Assembly: GCA_013361065.1 (NCBI GenBank)
Contig: JABWAK010000012.1
Span: forward strand, 1-43,529
From: Bacteroidota bacterium
GTDB taxonomy: Bacteria; Bacteroidota; Ignavibacteria; UBA10030; UBA8401
Direction: 5' to 3'
DNA: 43,529 nt
Numbering within the stretch: position 1 is the first letter of the stretch; every line of letters starts with the position of its first letter. Positions 8,887 to 17,054 of this stretch are shown in pieces. The notes beneath the pieces are model-generated. The model worked only from the letters and a program-made list of their open reading frames with translations, did no database searches and had not been told where the DNA came from. Made by a program: the position numbers and the translations under genes.

Positions 8887-9164
8887 ATTCACCGCAGAGC
8901 ACGCAATAGTCGGTGACTGTCACCTCTGGTACATGGATCCTTATCGGTGACAGTCACCATTACGCTGCAGGTCGAAGCGATGCTTCGACCTTGTTGTTTC
9001 CGGGCGGATGTATAAAAATATTTACACCACAGAGTGCTCAGAGGTCACGGAGAAGAGGGAGATCACACCGGCACGTGATTCCGTCATTCACCGCAGAGCA
9101 CGTATTAGTCGGTGACTGTCACCCTGGCACATGGATCCTTATCGGTGACAGTCACCATTACGCT
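8887..9164. repeat. Direct repeat of an ~80-bp unit with paired palindromes
   Basis: Copy 1 (8887-8966) and copy 2 (9086-9164) both start ATTCACCGCAGAGCACG and end CACCATTACGCT, with few differences. Each contains GGTGACTGTCACC (8912-8924; 9111-9123) and, after 21 or 20 bp including CATGGATCCTTATC, GGTGACAGTCACC (8946-8958; 9144-9156). Each 13-mer is itself palindromic, and the pair also forms an inverted repeat. Confidence 0.85.
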
Positions 9165-9211
9165 TAGAGTATCACCGCACACGTGACACGATCCGGCGTT
9201 GCTTTAAAACA

Positions 9212-9237
9212 ACAAAGCCCTCATGCGAGGGCCTTGT
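9212..9237 (-). terminator. rpsT terminator
   Basis: On the minus strand ACAAGGCCCTC-GCAT-GAGGGCTTTGT forms a GC-rich stem with one mismatch, followed by TGTTTTAAAG. It lies 20 bp after the rpsT stop. Confidence 0.8.
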
Positions 9238-9257
9238 TCGTACCGGTCAAACCGGGA

Positions 9258-9512
9258 TCACTTCAGTTTGTTCACGTATTTGGTCAGCTTCGACTTCAGG
9301 TTCGAAGCCTTGTTCGCATGGATGACCTTCTTGCCGGCCAGTTTATCCAGGAACGAAATGGTCTCTTTCAGCAGCGAAACGGCGGTGTCCTTGGTCTGGG
9401 TGGAGCGGACCTTCTTCAGGAGTGTCCGCATCGTCGATTTGTCCGCCACATTGCGCTTGGCGCGGCGCTCGTTGGCGCGGTTCCGTTTTTCTGCTGATTT
9501 GTGCTGTGCCAT
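9258..9512 (-). CDS. rpsT: 30S ribosomal protein S20
   Basis: An 84-residue basic, helical protein that binds 16S rRNA in the body of the small subunit. MAQHKSAEKRNRANERRAKRN and the lysine-rich C-terminus (ANKASNLKSKLTKYVNKL) are diagnostic. A clear Shine-Dalgarno (GAGGAG, about 7 bases before ATG 9512) supports the start. It lies 59 bp downstream of the surA-like gene on the same strand and has its own terminator. Confidence 0.95.
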   Translation of the reverse strand: MAQHKSAEKRNRANERRAKRNVADKSTMRTLLKKVRSTQTKDTAVSLLKETISFLDKLAGKKVIHANKASNLKSKLTKYVNKLK

Positions 9513-9571
9513 GGTGTTTCTCCTCGTTTTGCGTTGATAGTGTATGTGAGTATAATGAAATTCCTATCCAG

Positions 9572-10834
9572 TTACAATTTCTTTTCCCAATAGATGTTCT
9601 TCCGCAGCTCCTCCACCCATTGCTCGTACGTGGTGCTCAGTTTGAACTGGAGCGAGAGCTGTTCCAGCCTCTTGTAATCATCCTTCAGGTTGATCGTATG
9701 CTCCGGAGTGATGGAGCGGACGAAGATGATGTGGTACCCGTACTTGTTCTGCACGGTCAGCTTGCGCGGCTCGCTGATATCGCCGGCCTTGGCGGACTTC
9801 ACAAAATCGGCGAAGGCCGGGTCCAATTGTTCGGCCGAGACGCGTCCCAGGTCGCCCCCGATGTCCTTCGTATCCGGGTCCTCGGAATTCATGCGCGCCA
9901 GGAAGCCGAAACTCTCCCCCTTGAGCGCCTCGGCACGCAGACGGCCGAGCAGTGCCACGGCGCTGTCGTCGTTCGCCTGGGACATCTCGAGCGGGAAGAG
10001 GATGTGGCGGGTGCGCACGGCATCGCCGCGTCGTTCCACCAATTGGATGATGTGGTAGCCGAACTGTGTCTTGACCGGTTTGGAGACCTCGTTCACCGAC
10101 AGAGTGAACGCCACCTCCTCGAACTCCTTCACGAACGAACCGCGCCGTGCGAACCCAAGATCGCCTCCCTGGTCCGCCGAACCGTCCGACGAGTACCGCT
10201 TGGCGAAGAGCGCAAAATCCCCACCGGCCTTGATGCTGTCCGCGATCGCCTGGATGCGCGCCACGGTCGCTTTCAGCGTGAGGCTGTCCGGTTTCGGTTC
10301 CACATAGATATGGCTCAGCTCGTACTCCATCGGCACCGGCGGGATGCTATCCTTATAGGTGGTGAAGAATTCCTCCACCTCGCGGCGAGAGACGGTGAGC
10401 TGCATCTGGCGCTGCTGCTGGATCTTCTGCACGAGCATCTGTTTGCGGATGAGTTCGCGGAACTGGAAGTCGCGCTTCATCCGGTTCACGGTCATGCCGT
10501 ACGCCTCCTCCAGTTTCTCCTGACCGCCCACCTGGTAGACCATGCGGGAGATCTGCTGCTCCAGCCGTTCGGTCACTTCCTCGTCCGTCACGATCACGCT
10601 GTCCTCGATCGCCTGTGCCAGCACCAGCTTGTCGTTGATCATACCGTCCAGCACCCGCTCGCGCAGTTCCCTGGATTTCGGATCGAGCCGGTTTTGCATC
10701 GCCAGCTGCTGCACCGTGAAGTTCAGGTCCGACTCCGTGATCACCTCGCGGTCTACAACGGCGATGATACGGTCCAGCGACTGCTGGGCCGAAAGGAAGG
10801 TGATGCCGACCAATACTGCTGCAATGAGTCTCAT
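9572..10834 (-). CDS. surA: SurA-like periplasmic peptidyl-prolyl isomerase
   Basis: A 420-residue periplasmic foldase for outer-membrane proteins. A signal peptide (MRLIAAVLVGITFLSAQ) precedes a SurA N-domain (SLDRIIAVVDREVITESDLN, about 18-150). Two parvulin domains follow: about 175-275 (YELSHIYVEP to GYHIIQLVERR) and about 277-385 (RTRHILFPLE to GYHIIFVRSI), then a C-terminal helix. This is the classical SurA order. It is the third of three consecutive parvulin genes, with a 4-bp gap from the upstream gene. Confidence 0.88.
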   Translation of the reverse strand: MRLIAAVLVGITFLSAQQSLDRIIAVVDREVITESDLNFTVQQLAMQNRLDPKSRELRERVLDGMINDKLVLAQAIEDSVIVTDEEVTERLEQQISRMVYQVGGQEKLEEAYGMTVNRMKRDFQFRELIRKQMLVQKIQQQRQMQLTVSRREVEEFFTTYKDSIPPVPMEYELSHIYVEPKPDSLTLKATVARIQAIADSIKAGGDFALFAKRYSSDGSADQGGDLGFARRGSFVKEFEEVAFTLSVNEVSKPVKTQFGYHIIQLVERRGDAVRTRHILFPLEMSQANDDSAVALLGRLRAEALKGESFGFLARMNSEDPDTKDIGGDLGRVSAEQLDPAFADFVKSAKAGDISEPRKLTVQNKYGYHIIFVRSITPEHTINLKDDYKRLEQLSLQFKLSTTYEQWVEELRKNIYWEKKL

Positions 10835-10838
10835 AGGT

Positions 10839-11729
10839 TTATCGTTCTCCGCTAAGGGTGTCCTGCACGGCGACCATCATCTGCACGGAATGTTTCGCAC
10901 GGAGGCTTTGAATGTACTGCTGATAGCGTTCCTGACGCAGTTCCATCACCAGCCGGCCGCGGATCTGCGGCTCCACATAGGCGATGGGGGCGGCGGCACC
11001 GCTCCTGAACTGACCGAGCGACCGCATCACCACGTACCCGACGCTCGTCTTCACCGGGAACGAGACCTCCAGCATGCCGAGCGCTCCCGCTACCTTCCAC
11101 AATTCGGGAGGATAGAGGGAGGAAGAACTGTAGAATGTCGAATCGGTATAGGAGATCAGACCGTTCGCCTGGTCCCCGGCTGCTGCTGCCACTCCGGCAT
11201 CCCATCCCGTCCCGCCGAGCACGGACGCACGGAACCTGTTGGCGGGTTCCATCTCCGCGAAGACGGCAACGGAGAGCCGGACGATATCCTCCTGCAGCAC
11301 GAACTCTGCCGCATGGGCCTGATAGTATGTGGCGATCCGGCTCGGCTGGATGGCGTTCTCGGCGACGGAATAGACCTCGCGTTCCAGCAGTTCCGCGATG
11401 GTCAGTTGTTTCTTCGCCTCCCGTACCTTCGCCAGCAGCTGTTCGGATTCATCGTACCCGCGCGAGGCCGCTTCCTGGAAGAGCAGTTCGTTCACCACCC
11501 AGCGGTTGGCATACTGCCGTACCTCGTTCTGTGAAAGGGGGCGTGACGGGTCCGAATCTGCGCGGACCTGTTCCATGGTCAGTACGCTCTCGTTCACCCG
11601 GGCGACCACAGTGCCGGCCGGTTCGGTCTGAGTGCAGCCGGCCGCGAACAGCCACAGCATGGAAATAAAAAGAGGAAAGCGGCGTGCGCTTTCCTCCCGG
11701 AGCACTATGGTGCGTGCAATGGACATCAC
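10839..11729 (-). CDS. SurA/PpiC-like foldase lipoprotein with degenerate parvulin domain
   Basis: A 296-residue probable lipoprotein. A hydrophobic stretch (LFISMLWLFAAGC) ends in a lipobox with C32. The SurA-like N-domain (TVVARVNESVLTMEQVRAD, NRWVVNELLFQEAASRGYDESE) is clear, while the parvulin region (about 160-265) keeps only SFPVKTSVGYVVMRSLG. It may therefore be a chaperone rather than an active isomerase. The start is GTG 11729 or the adjacent ATG 11726; both overlap the stop of the upstream gene, so translation is coupled. It lies within the three-foldase operon. Confidence 0.75.
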   Translation of the reverse strand: MMSIARTIVLREESARRFPLFISMLWLFAAGCTQTEPAGTVVARVNESVLTMEQVRADSDPSRPLSQNEVRQYANRWVVNELLFQEAASRGYDESEQLLAKVREAKKQLTIAELLEREVYSVAENAIQPSRIATYYQAHAAEFVLQEDIVRLSVAVFAEMEPANRFRASVLGGTGWDAGVAAAAGDQANGLISYTDSTFYSSSSLYPPELWKVAGALGMLEVSFPVKTSVGYVVMRSLGQFRSGAAAPIAYVEPQIRGRLVMELRQERYQQYIQSLRAKHSVQMMVAVQDTLSGER

Positions 11730-13828
11730 TGCTGGTCCGCCGGAGCGGTCTGACCGGTGAAGGTCTTACCGACCGCTGCGGCATTCAGGACGACGGGGTA
11801 CTTCTTCTGCAGGGATGCGTACCACTCATCGCCGATGCGTTTCGTTTCATGTTCCTGGAAAGCACCGGAGACCTCGCTGACCGCCTCTTCGAACGTTTTC
11901 TCGCGGGACGCTTCCTTCTTTAACACTTTGACGATGGAATACCCGCCCTCATTGGCAAAGAAGCTTGTGGTGTCATCCATGGACTGGGTCCAGGCACGGC
12001 GTGTCAGGTCGTTCTTGGTGACCGGTTCCAGTCCATGTTCCCCGCGTGACTCCTTGGTCGCTTCCCGGTCGTTGAAGAGAACGGCGGCGGAATCGAAGGT
12101 GATCGGTGCGACAGCGATCTTGAGCGTATCGTACACAGGTTTCTTGTTCTTTGTTTTCGTCTTGCGTGCGACCAGCGAATCCATGGTGTACCCGGTCATC
12201 GAACGCTTGACCAATTTGGCGATACTGTCATTCTTCACATAGATCTCCTGTGCGTTCACCCGGTCCGGCCAGGTATATTTAGTCCGGTTCGCGGCATGGA
12301 AGAGGCGGAGCGACGAATCGGTCGGCTGCACCTTGTTCCAGACCTGTTCCTGCTCGGCTTTGAAGAGCAGGATCCCTTCCTCGTACTCCTTCATGGTGCG
12401 GGCGAAGCCGGGGAATTTGCTCTGCAGCTGCTGGGCATGGTACTCGGTGATGAGGTTGGTGCCGGTCTTCTTCACGATGGTGCTGATGGTGGCCGGCAGG
12501 TCGAACCGGAGGCTGTTCAGTTCCGGGTTCAGCCGCACCAGGGCGATCACGGAGTCGAGTGTGATGCTCTTGCCGGCATAGGTGAAGATCGCCGCGCGGC
12601 GGAGCGACGGCGTGAACGTGCTGTCCCAGTTCGCATCATCGGTGGAGGACTTCGGGTCGACCGCACCGGTGAACGCAGAGATGACATCGGCGTTCTCGGT
12701 GAAGGCATACTCCTTCTTAATCTTCTCGACCATCCGCTCCTGGTCGTACTGGAAGCGGTAATTCTGGTACTCCGATTTCAGCTGCTGCTCCATCTCATTG
12801 TACGGTGCGATCCCCTTGGACGTGTGGCGCTTGATCAGGTGGAGGCCGAACTGCGTCCGGACGATCTGCGAGATGCTGCTGTCCTTCATGGAGAAGATGA
12901 CGTCATCGAACTCACGCACGGTGCGGCCGCGGTCCACGAACCCGAGATCGCCGTCCCGTCCGCCGCTGAACGTATCATCCGAGATGTTGCGTGCCACCAG
13001 GCCGAAATCCTTCCCGGCAAGGATGGAATCGCGATAGGCGGAGAGTTCCTTGGCTGCTGCGGCAGAATCCTCCGGAGAGGCATTCGGCGCCAGGCGCTTC
13101 ATGATGTGACTGACATGGATCGGTCCCTGATTGGGGAGGATATCGGTGACGGTGATGATGTGGTAACCGAACTGCGTCCGGACCGGCACTGTGCTGACCT
13201 CGCCCTTCTTCAGGGAGTAGACCGCATCCTCGAACTCCGGCACCATCATGCCGGCGCTGAAATAATAGAGGTCCCCCTGGTTGTACTGTGCGGAGGGATC
13301 GGTGGAATGCCGGAGCGCCAGCTGGGCGAACGGAACGCCCTGGCGCAGCGAATCGATGATGGCCATCGCCGTGGTGAAGTACGCAAGCGTATCGGCCGGG
13401 TTCTGCGAGTTGTTGCCGATCAGGATGTGGCTGGCGCGGATCTCCTGCCGTTTCCGGTTGTAGAGCCGTTCCAAGGCAGGTTTGGTGATCTCCTTCTCCA
13501 GCATGTAGGAAACCGCCAGGTTCTTCCGGTAGTCGTTCAGTTCGCTTTGCAGTTCCTTGTCCTTATCATATCCCAGAGCGTATGCTTCCTTCACTTTCAG
13601 GCGGAATTTCACGTACAGATCGAGGAATTTCTGTCGGTCCTCCACCGATGTCTTCTTTGCTGCTTCCCATCCGCCGTTATTCTTGGCGTAGACCTGCTCG
13701 AACTCTTCCACCGAGATCTTCTCACCGGCAATATCCGCAACGTACGAACCGCCGCAGCCAATGAACCCCGTCACCATCAGGAACGCGATCGTGGTCATCA
13801 TCAACGTCTTAAAACGCATACGCAACAT
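11726..13828 (-). CDS. Large parvulin-type peptidyl-prolyl isomerase lipoprotein
   Basis: A 700-residue envelope foldase. The signal peptide ends in GFIGC with C25 as the likely lipidation site. An N-terminal domain (DIAGEKISVEEFEQVYAKN onwards) precedes two parvulin domains at about 130-235 (IRASHILIGNN to GYHIITVTDI) and about 240-350 (HVSHIMKRLAP to GLHLIKRHTS). A long C-terminal region (about 360-700) follows, typical of FCB family members. It is the first gene of the three-foldase operon. AGGAG is only one base before ATG 13828 but 10 bases before a second ATG at 13819 (MRFKTLMM), so the start may be 13819. Confidence 0.85.
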   Translation of the reverse strand: MLRMRFKTLMMTTIAFLMVTGFIGCGGSYVADIAGEKISVEEFEQVYAKNNGGWEAAKKTSVEDRQKFLDLYVKFRLKVKEAYALGYDKDKELQSELNDYRKNLAVSYMLEKEITKPALERLYNRKRQEIRASHILIGNNSQNPADTLAYFTTAMAIIDSLRQGVPFAQLALRHSTDPSAQYNQGDLYYFSAGMMVPEFEDAVYSLKKGEVSTVPVRTQFGYHIITVTDILPNQGPIHVSHIMKRLAPNASPEDSAAAAKELSAYRDSILAGKDFGLVARNISDDTFSGGRDGDLGFVDRGRTVREFDDVIFSMKDSSISQIVRTQFGLHLIKRHTSKGIAPYNEMEQQLKSEYQNYRFQYDQERMVEKIKKEYAFTENADVISAFTGAVDPKSSTDDANWDSTFTPSLRRAAIFTYAGKSITLDSVIALVRLNPELNSLRFDLPATISTIVKKTGTNLITEYHAQQLQSKFPGFARTMKEYEEGILLFKAEQEQVWNKVQPTDSSLRLFHAANRTKYTWPDRVNAQEIYVKNDSIAKLVKRSMTGYTMDSLVARKTKTKNKKPVYDTLKIAVAPITFDSAAVLFNDREATKESRGEHGLEPVTKNDLTRRAWTQSMDDTTSFFANEGGYSIVKVLKKEASREKTFEEAVSEVSGAFQEHETKRIGDEWYASLQKKYPVVLNAAAVGKTFTGQTAPADQQ

Positions 13829-14006
13829 ACTCCTATATTGTAGTACTGGATGTTAAGTGAGGCAGTGAAAAATCGTTGTAAGTATATAAAAATACTGAAA
13901 TTAGGGGAGACAAGCAATCCCGGCCGGGGACTCCCTGCACCCCCGTTCCATTGGACGATTCCGGTGTCGGCCGGGTTCCTGGGTGGTTTTTCCCCTTCAA
14001 CTTCTC

Positions 14007-14013
14007 TATTTTG
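14007..14013 (+). promoter_or_regulatory. Possible -7 box before the CPXCG gene
   Basis: TATTTTG lies four bases before the ATG at 14018 (TATTTTG-ACGC-ATG). The same arrangement, TATTTTG-GGGC-ATG, precedes the T9SS gene at 19883. It is one T short of the TAnnTTTG consensus and no TTG is found at the expected upstream distance, so the call is weak. Confidence 0.3.
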
Positions 14014-14017
14014 ACGC

Positions 14018-14200
14018 ATGGACATGTTCGGGACATTCCGCTGTGCCTATTGCGGCGAGCTCAACGAGGTGTTCGTCGAGCCGGAAGGGGGAGAGAACCA
14101 GATGCTGACGGAAGATTGTACCGTCTGCTGCCGCCCGAATGTGCTCCATATCCGCCTGAACGGCGATACGATCACCATTCACTCAGAATTCGAAGGATGA
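14018..14200 (+). CDS. CPXCG-type cysteine-rich protein
   Basis: A 60-residue protein with two paired-cysteine knuckles: CAYCGE near residue 9 and CTVCCRPN near residue 34, then a short beta-rich tail (VLHIRLNGDTITIHSEFEG). This matches the small CPXCG cysteine-rich family, whose cysteines probably bind zinc; its function is unknown. Its stop overlaps the start of the DinB-like gene (ATGA), so the two are co-translated. Confidence 0.8.
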   Translation: MDMFGTFRCAYCGELNEVFVEPEGGENQMLTEDCTVCCRPNVLHIRLNGDTITIHSEFEG

Positions 14201-14694
14201 CCATGACCCCCCTCCAGTTCCAGGACTACGCCAGGATGCAGCTTGCTCCGACCGAACCGCTCTTCCGGCTGGTGCCGCCGGAACAGAAGGATTGGAAGCC
14301 GACGGATGAATCGTTCACGGCCGGTCAACTGATGTATCATATGGCCTACGCGCTCCGGTTCAATGCGGACGGCATCCGGAGGAACGAATGGGCGCTGCCG
14401 ACCCTGCGGCATGTCTTCATCACCAACCGCCGGACGCCGACCGCAGCCGTGGAGGAATGCATAGCGCTCTACCGGGAGAACAGCGAGTACTTCCTGGAAA
14501 GTTTCACAGCGATGAGCGAACAGGAGTTCATGACGACGGAATTGGACACGTTGCAATTAGGGCGGGCGCCGAAATGGAAGATGGCCTTCTTCGCACTGGA
14601 GCACCATCTGAATCACAAAGCGGAGCTCTTCATGTATCTGAAGATGATGGGGGTGAAGGTGACGTCGAGAGAATTGTATGGGAATATGGGATGA
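14197..14694 (+). CDS. DinB-family metal-binding four-helix protein
   Basis: A 165-residue DinB/YfiT-fold protein. The likely metal triad is H48 (LMYHMAYALR), H136 and H140 (LEHHLNHKAELFMYLK), the usual spacing of the family. DinB-fold enzymes are metal-dependent transferases or hydrolases acting on thiols such as bacillithiol or mycothiol; the substrate here is unknown. ATG 14197 (ATGA overlap) is preferred to a longer frame upstream that overlaps the CPXCG gene out of phase; ATG 14203 is an alternative. Confidence 0.82.
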   Translation: MTMTPLQFQDYARMQLAPTEPLFRLVPPEQKDWKPTDESFTAGQLMYHMAYALRFNADGIRRNEWALPTLRHVFITNRRTPTAAVEECIALYRENSEYFLESFTAMSEQEFMTTELDTLQLGRAPKWKMAFFALEHHLNHKAELFMYLKMMGVKVTSRELYGNMG

Positions 14695-14710
14695 AAATTT
14701 AAACTAGCAG

Positions 14711-14757
14711 ATTATCAGATTATCAAAATTATCAAGATTATCAGGATTATCAAGATT
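14711..14757. repeat. GATTATCA-type short tandem repeat
   Basis: Five to six degenerate copies of (A/G)ATTATCA(A/G) fill the gap between the convergent dinB and ABC permease genes. Bases 14711-14739 are identical to 37938-37966, 23 kb away and in the same orientation. Confidence 0.8.
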
Positions 14758-14766
14758 GAGGGGGAG

Positions 14767-15528
14767 TCAGGCGGCTTTTTTGAGTGCCTGCTGTGCGAAC
14801 AAGAAGGAGATCACAAGGAAAAGAAGGAAGCCGGCTGATTCCAGGGCGATGACGGGAAGGGAACCGGCGCCGACCGTGAGATACCGCAGCACGTCGGTGT
14901 GCCAGGTGAGCGGATTGGCATAGGAGAGATACTTCAGCCAGAGCGGAACGGCGTCCAGCGGATAGAACATGCTGCTGATGAACATCAGCACGAAGTACGC
15001 CACATTGATGAGTGTGTTGAAGGTGTCGTTGCGGCGGACGCGGAAGGCGACGATGGACAGTGCGAAGAACCATCCGGCGATCCCGGCCATCACCGCCAGG
15101 ACCGTCAGCGGCAGCAGCGTCAGATTCACCGGAATGTCCAGCAGCAAGACTGCCGCCGTGAGCGTCAGCGCCGTCTGTGCGAGCGCCATGATGCACTGGA
15201 AGAGCATCTTGCCGAGCAGGAACTCGCCGCGCGTCATTGGATAGGTGAGGAACTCATAGAAGATGCCGTTGTCCCGGTCCACGAAGAAACCGTACGACTG
15301 ATTGATGGCGCTGCCGAAGCAGGACATGGAGAGGACGCCGGCCAGGAAGAAATCGTTGTACGACACCGCTGCGCCGCCCATCGTCACACCCATCCCGACC
15401 GCTTTGTTGAAACCGACGCCGAACATCAGCAGATAGAGGAGCGGCACCGCCATATCGAAAAAGAGCCAGGTGAGGCTCGTCAGCCGGATGAGCGCATCGC
15501 GGTACACCACGGCCAGTACGTTCCTCAT
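14767..15528 (-). CDS. ABC-2 type transporter permease
   Basis: A 253-residue integral inner-membrane subunit with six hydrophobic segments (about 20-40, 55-75, 105-130, 138-160, 170-190 and 228-248). The sequence between them (FFVDRDNGIFYEFLTYPMTRGEFLLGK) is typical of DrrB/NodJ-like ABC-2 permeases, which export drugs, lipids or polysaccharides. It overlaps the ATPase gene by 4 bp, so the two form one exporter. The substrate is unknown. Confidence 0.88.
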   Translation of the reverse strand: MRNVLAVVYRDALIRLTSLTWLFFDMAVPLLYLLMFGVGFNKAVGMGVTMGGAAVSYNDFFLAGVLSMSCFGSAINQSYGFFVDRDNGIFYEFLTYPMTRGEFLLGKMLFQCIMALAQTALTLTAAVLLLDIPVNLTLLPLTVLAVMAGIAGWFFALSIVAFRVRRNDTFNTLINVAYFVLMFISSMFYPLDAVPLWLKYLSYANPLTWHTDVLRYLTVGAGSLPVIALESAGFLLFLVISFLFAQQALKKAA

Positions 15529-16475
15529 CGGCCCTCCGCAGCACGCTTCCGGTCGATGAGCTCTACGAACACATCCTCCAGTGAGGCGGTGGTGATCTCG
15601 AAATGCTTCAAAGCGCCTGTGGAGCGGGCAAGGGAGAGGATGTCCAGCGCCGTGTGATGTTCGCGGACCGTCACATTCACCTCGTTGTCCACGATATCCA
15701 GCTTCACCGGGGCGAACTTCTGCACCAGCTCCTGCAGCTCTTTCCCGATTTCATTGAACTTCAATGTCAGATAGAACATCTGCAGACCCATCTTCTTCAC
15801 ATCGTCCATCGTCCCGCCCGCCACGATCCTGCCGTGATTGATGATGGCGATGGAATCGCACAGTTCCTCCGCTTCCTCCAGCATATGGGTGGTGAGGATG
15901 ATGGTGCGCCCGGACCGTGCCTCCTCGCGGATGGCATTCACGGTGGCCCGTTTGTTGAACGTGTCCATCCCGGTCGTCGCCTCGTCCAGGATGACCACCG
16001 GCTTGTCCACCAGGAACATCTTCGCCACCTGGACGCGTCGTTTCACACCGCCGCTCAGGTCGATCGGTTTCTGGTGCAGCACCTCGTGCAGACCGAAGAG
16101 TTCCACGGCGCGCCCCATCCTCCGTTCGATCGCTGCGGAGGAGAGTCCGTGGAACCGTCCGAACGTGAGGAAATTATGCCGTACGGTAAGGAACATCTCC
16201 ACCGCATTCTCCTGCAGCACCACGCAGAGACTGTTCCGCACCTGCAGCGGCTGGGCGACCGCATCGAATCCGTTGACGAGCACGGTGCCTGCTGTGGGCG
16301 GGAGGAGCGTGGTGAGGACCTTGATGGTGGTCGATTTTCCGGCGCCGTTCGGGCCGAGCAGACCGAAGATGCGTCCCTGCTCCACCGAGAAGGAGATATC
16401 ATCCACGGCACGGAGTGTGGTGCCGTCGGGACGGGGGTATTCTTTGACGAGGTTCTGGACGGAGACGGCGATCAT
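15525..16475 (-). CDS. ABC transporter ATP-binding protein (ABC-2/DrrA type)
   Basis: A 316-residue ATPase that energises the adjacent permease. Walker A GPNGAGKS 41-48, Q-loop Q88, signature LSGGV 140-144, Walker B VILDE 161-165 and a switch histidine in LTTHMLEEAEEL are all present. About 80 residues follow the ATPase core, as in DrrA-type proteins. The start at MIAVSVQNL (16475) overlaps the NUDIX stop by 4 bp and is preferred to a longer frame that would begin inside the NUDIX gene. Confidence 0.9.
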   Translation of the reverse strand: MIAVSVQNLVKEYPRPDGTTLRAVDDISFSVEQGRIFGLLGPNGAGKSTTIKVLTTLLPPTAGTVLVNGFDAVAQPLQVRNSLCVVLQENAVEMFLTVRHNFLTFGRFHGLSSAAIERRMGRAVELFGLHEVLHQKPIDLSGGVKRRVQVAKMFLVDKPVVILDEATTGMDTFNKRATVNAIREEARSGRTIILTTHMLEEAEELCDSIAIINHGRIVAGGTMDDVKKMGLQMFYLTLKFNEIGKELQELVQKFAPVKLDIVDNEVNVTVREHHTALDILSLARSTGALKHFEITTASLEDVFVELIDRKRAAEGR

Positions 16476-17050
16476 CGTTCGGTGCCGCTCCCTGCGGCGA
16501 TCAGATCGGTGAGCTGTTTGATGATGTGTGCCGTGGCGCCCCAGACCGGTTCCTTCCACACATCATAGAAATAGACCTGGCGGACGATCCCTTTGAGTTC
16601 GCGCGGCTCCATGCGCCGGAGTGACGGGTCGAGGAATCTTTCGATCGGGATGAGCAGCACCTCGGCAACCTCGGCCGCACTGGTGCGGAGTTCACAGAGC
16701 GAGGCGATGTACCCGACCACGGGTGTTACCACGAATCCGCTCGGGATGTGGATGTCGTTCAGCGTGCCGAGGATGGTGATGCGGTCGCGCGGGATGCCGG
16801 TCTCTTCATCCAGTTCCCGCAGCGCCGTTTCGGTATCCGATGCGTCGTTCTCATCCACCATGCCGCCGGGGAACGAGATCTGTCCTTTGTGATGCTCCAC
16901 GGAATCGGTCCGCTTGGTGAGCAGCACATGGAGCCCTGCGTCCTTCTGGACGAGCGTCACCATCACGCACGCCTTCCGGTCGCCGTTCACCGGCATCGGT
17001 ACAGGAGTATGGGCGCGGAGCGCAGCGGTGATATCGTTCAGGGTGATCAT
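16472..17050 (-). CDS. NUDIX hydrolase, CoA pyrophosphatase-like
   Basis: A 192-residue enzyme that probably cleaves CoA or its derivatives to phosphopantetheine and adenosine 3',5'-bisphosphate. The NudL/UPF0035 signature runs from LLTKRT (43-48) to HHKGQISFPGG (53-63), and the NUDIX box continues to LRELDEETG (77-85). The start at ATG 17050 lies 4 bp after the upstream NDH-2 stop; an in-frame ATG at 17071 would overlap that gene by 17 bp. Coupled downstream to the ABC ATPase. Confidence 0.85.
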   Translation of the reverse strand: MITLNDITAALRAHTPVPMPVNGDRKACVMVTLVQKDAGLHVLLTKRTDSVEHHKGQISFPGGMVDENDASDTETALRELDEETGIPRDRITILGTLNDIHIPSGFVVTPVVGYIASLCELRTSAAEVAEVLLIPIERFLDPSLRRMEPRELKGIVRQVYFYDVWKEPVWGATAHIIKQLTDLIAAGSGTER

Positions 17051-17054
17051 CGGT

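Larger units (their letters stand above)
8882..9257. other. 376-bp convergent intergenic region with two 80-bp repeats
   Basis: It lies between the TPR gene (+) and rpsT (-). It holds two direct repeats (8887-8966 and 9086-9164), each with a pair of GGTGACNGTCACC palindromes, and between them a sequence related to CACCACAGAGTGCTCAGAGG. The rpsT terminator is at its right end. No gene is seen; ORFs of about 84 and 104 codons here are produced by the repeats and by the rpsT antisense strand. Confidence 0.6.

Noticed and set aside
12296-13843. 515-codon open frame opposite the 700-aa foldase
   Set aside because: Antisense shadow; the minus-strand product has a signal peptide, lipobox and two parvulin domains.
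13900-13990. GC-rich structured stretch that might be a tRNA or SRP RNA
   Set aside because: No tRNA T-loop or acceptor pairing and no SRP GGAAG-type loop could be found on either strand; only a CCCGGCCGGG palindrome stands out.
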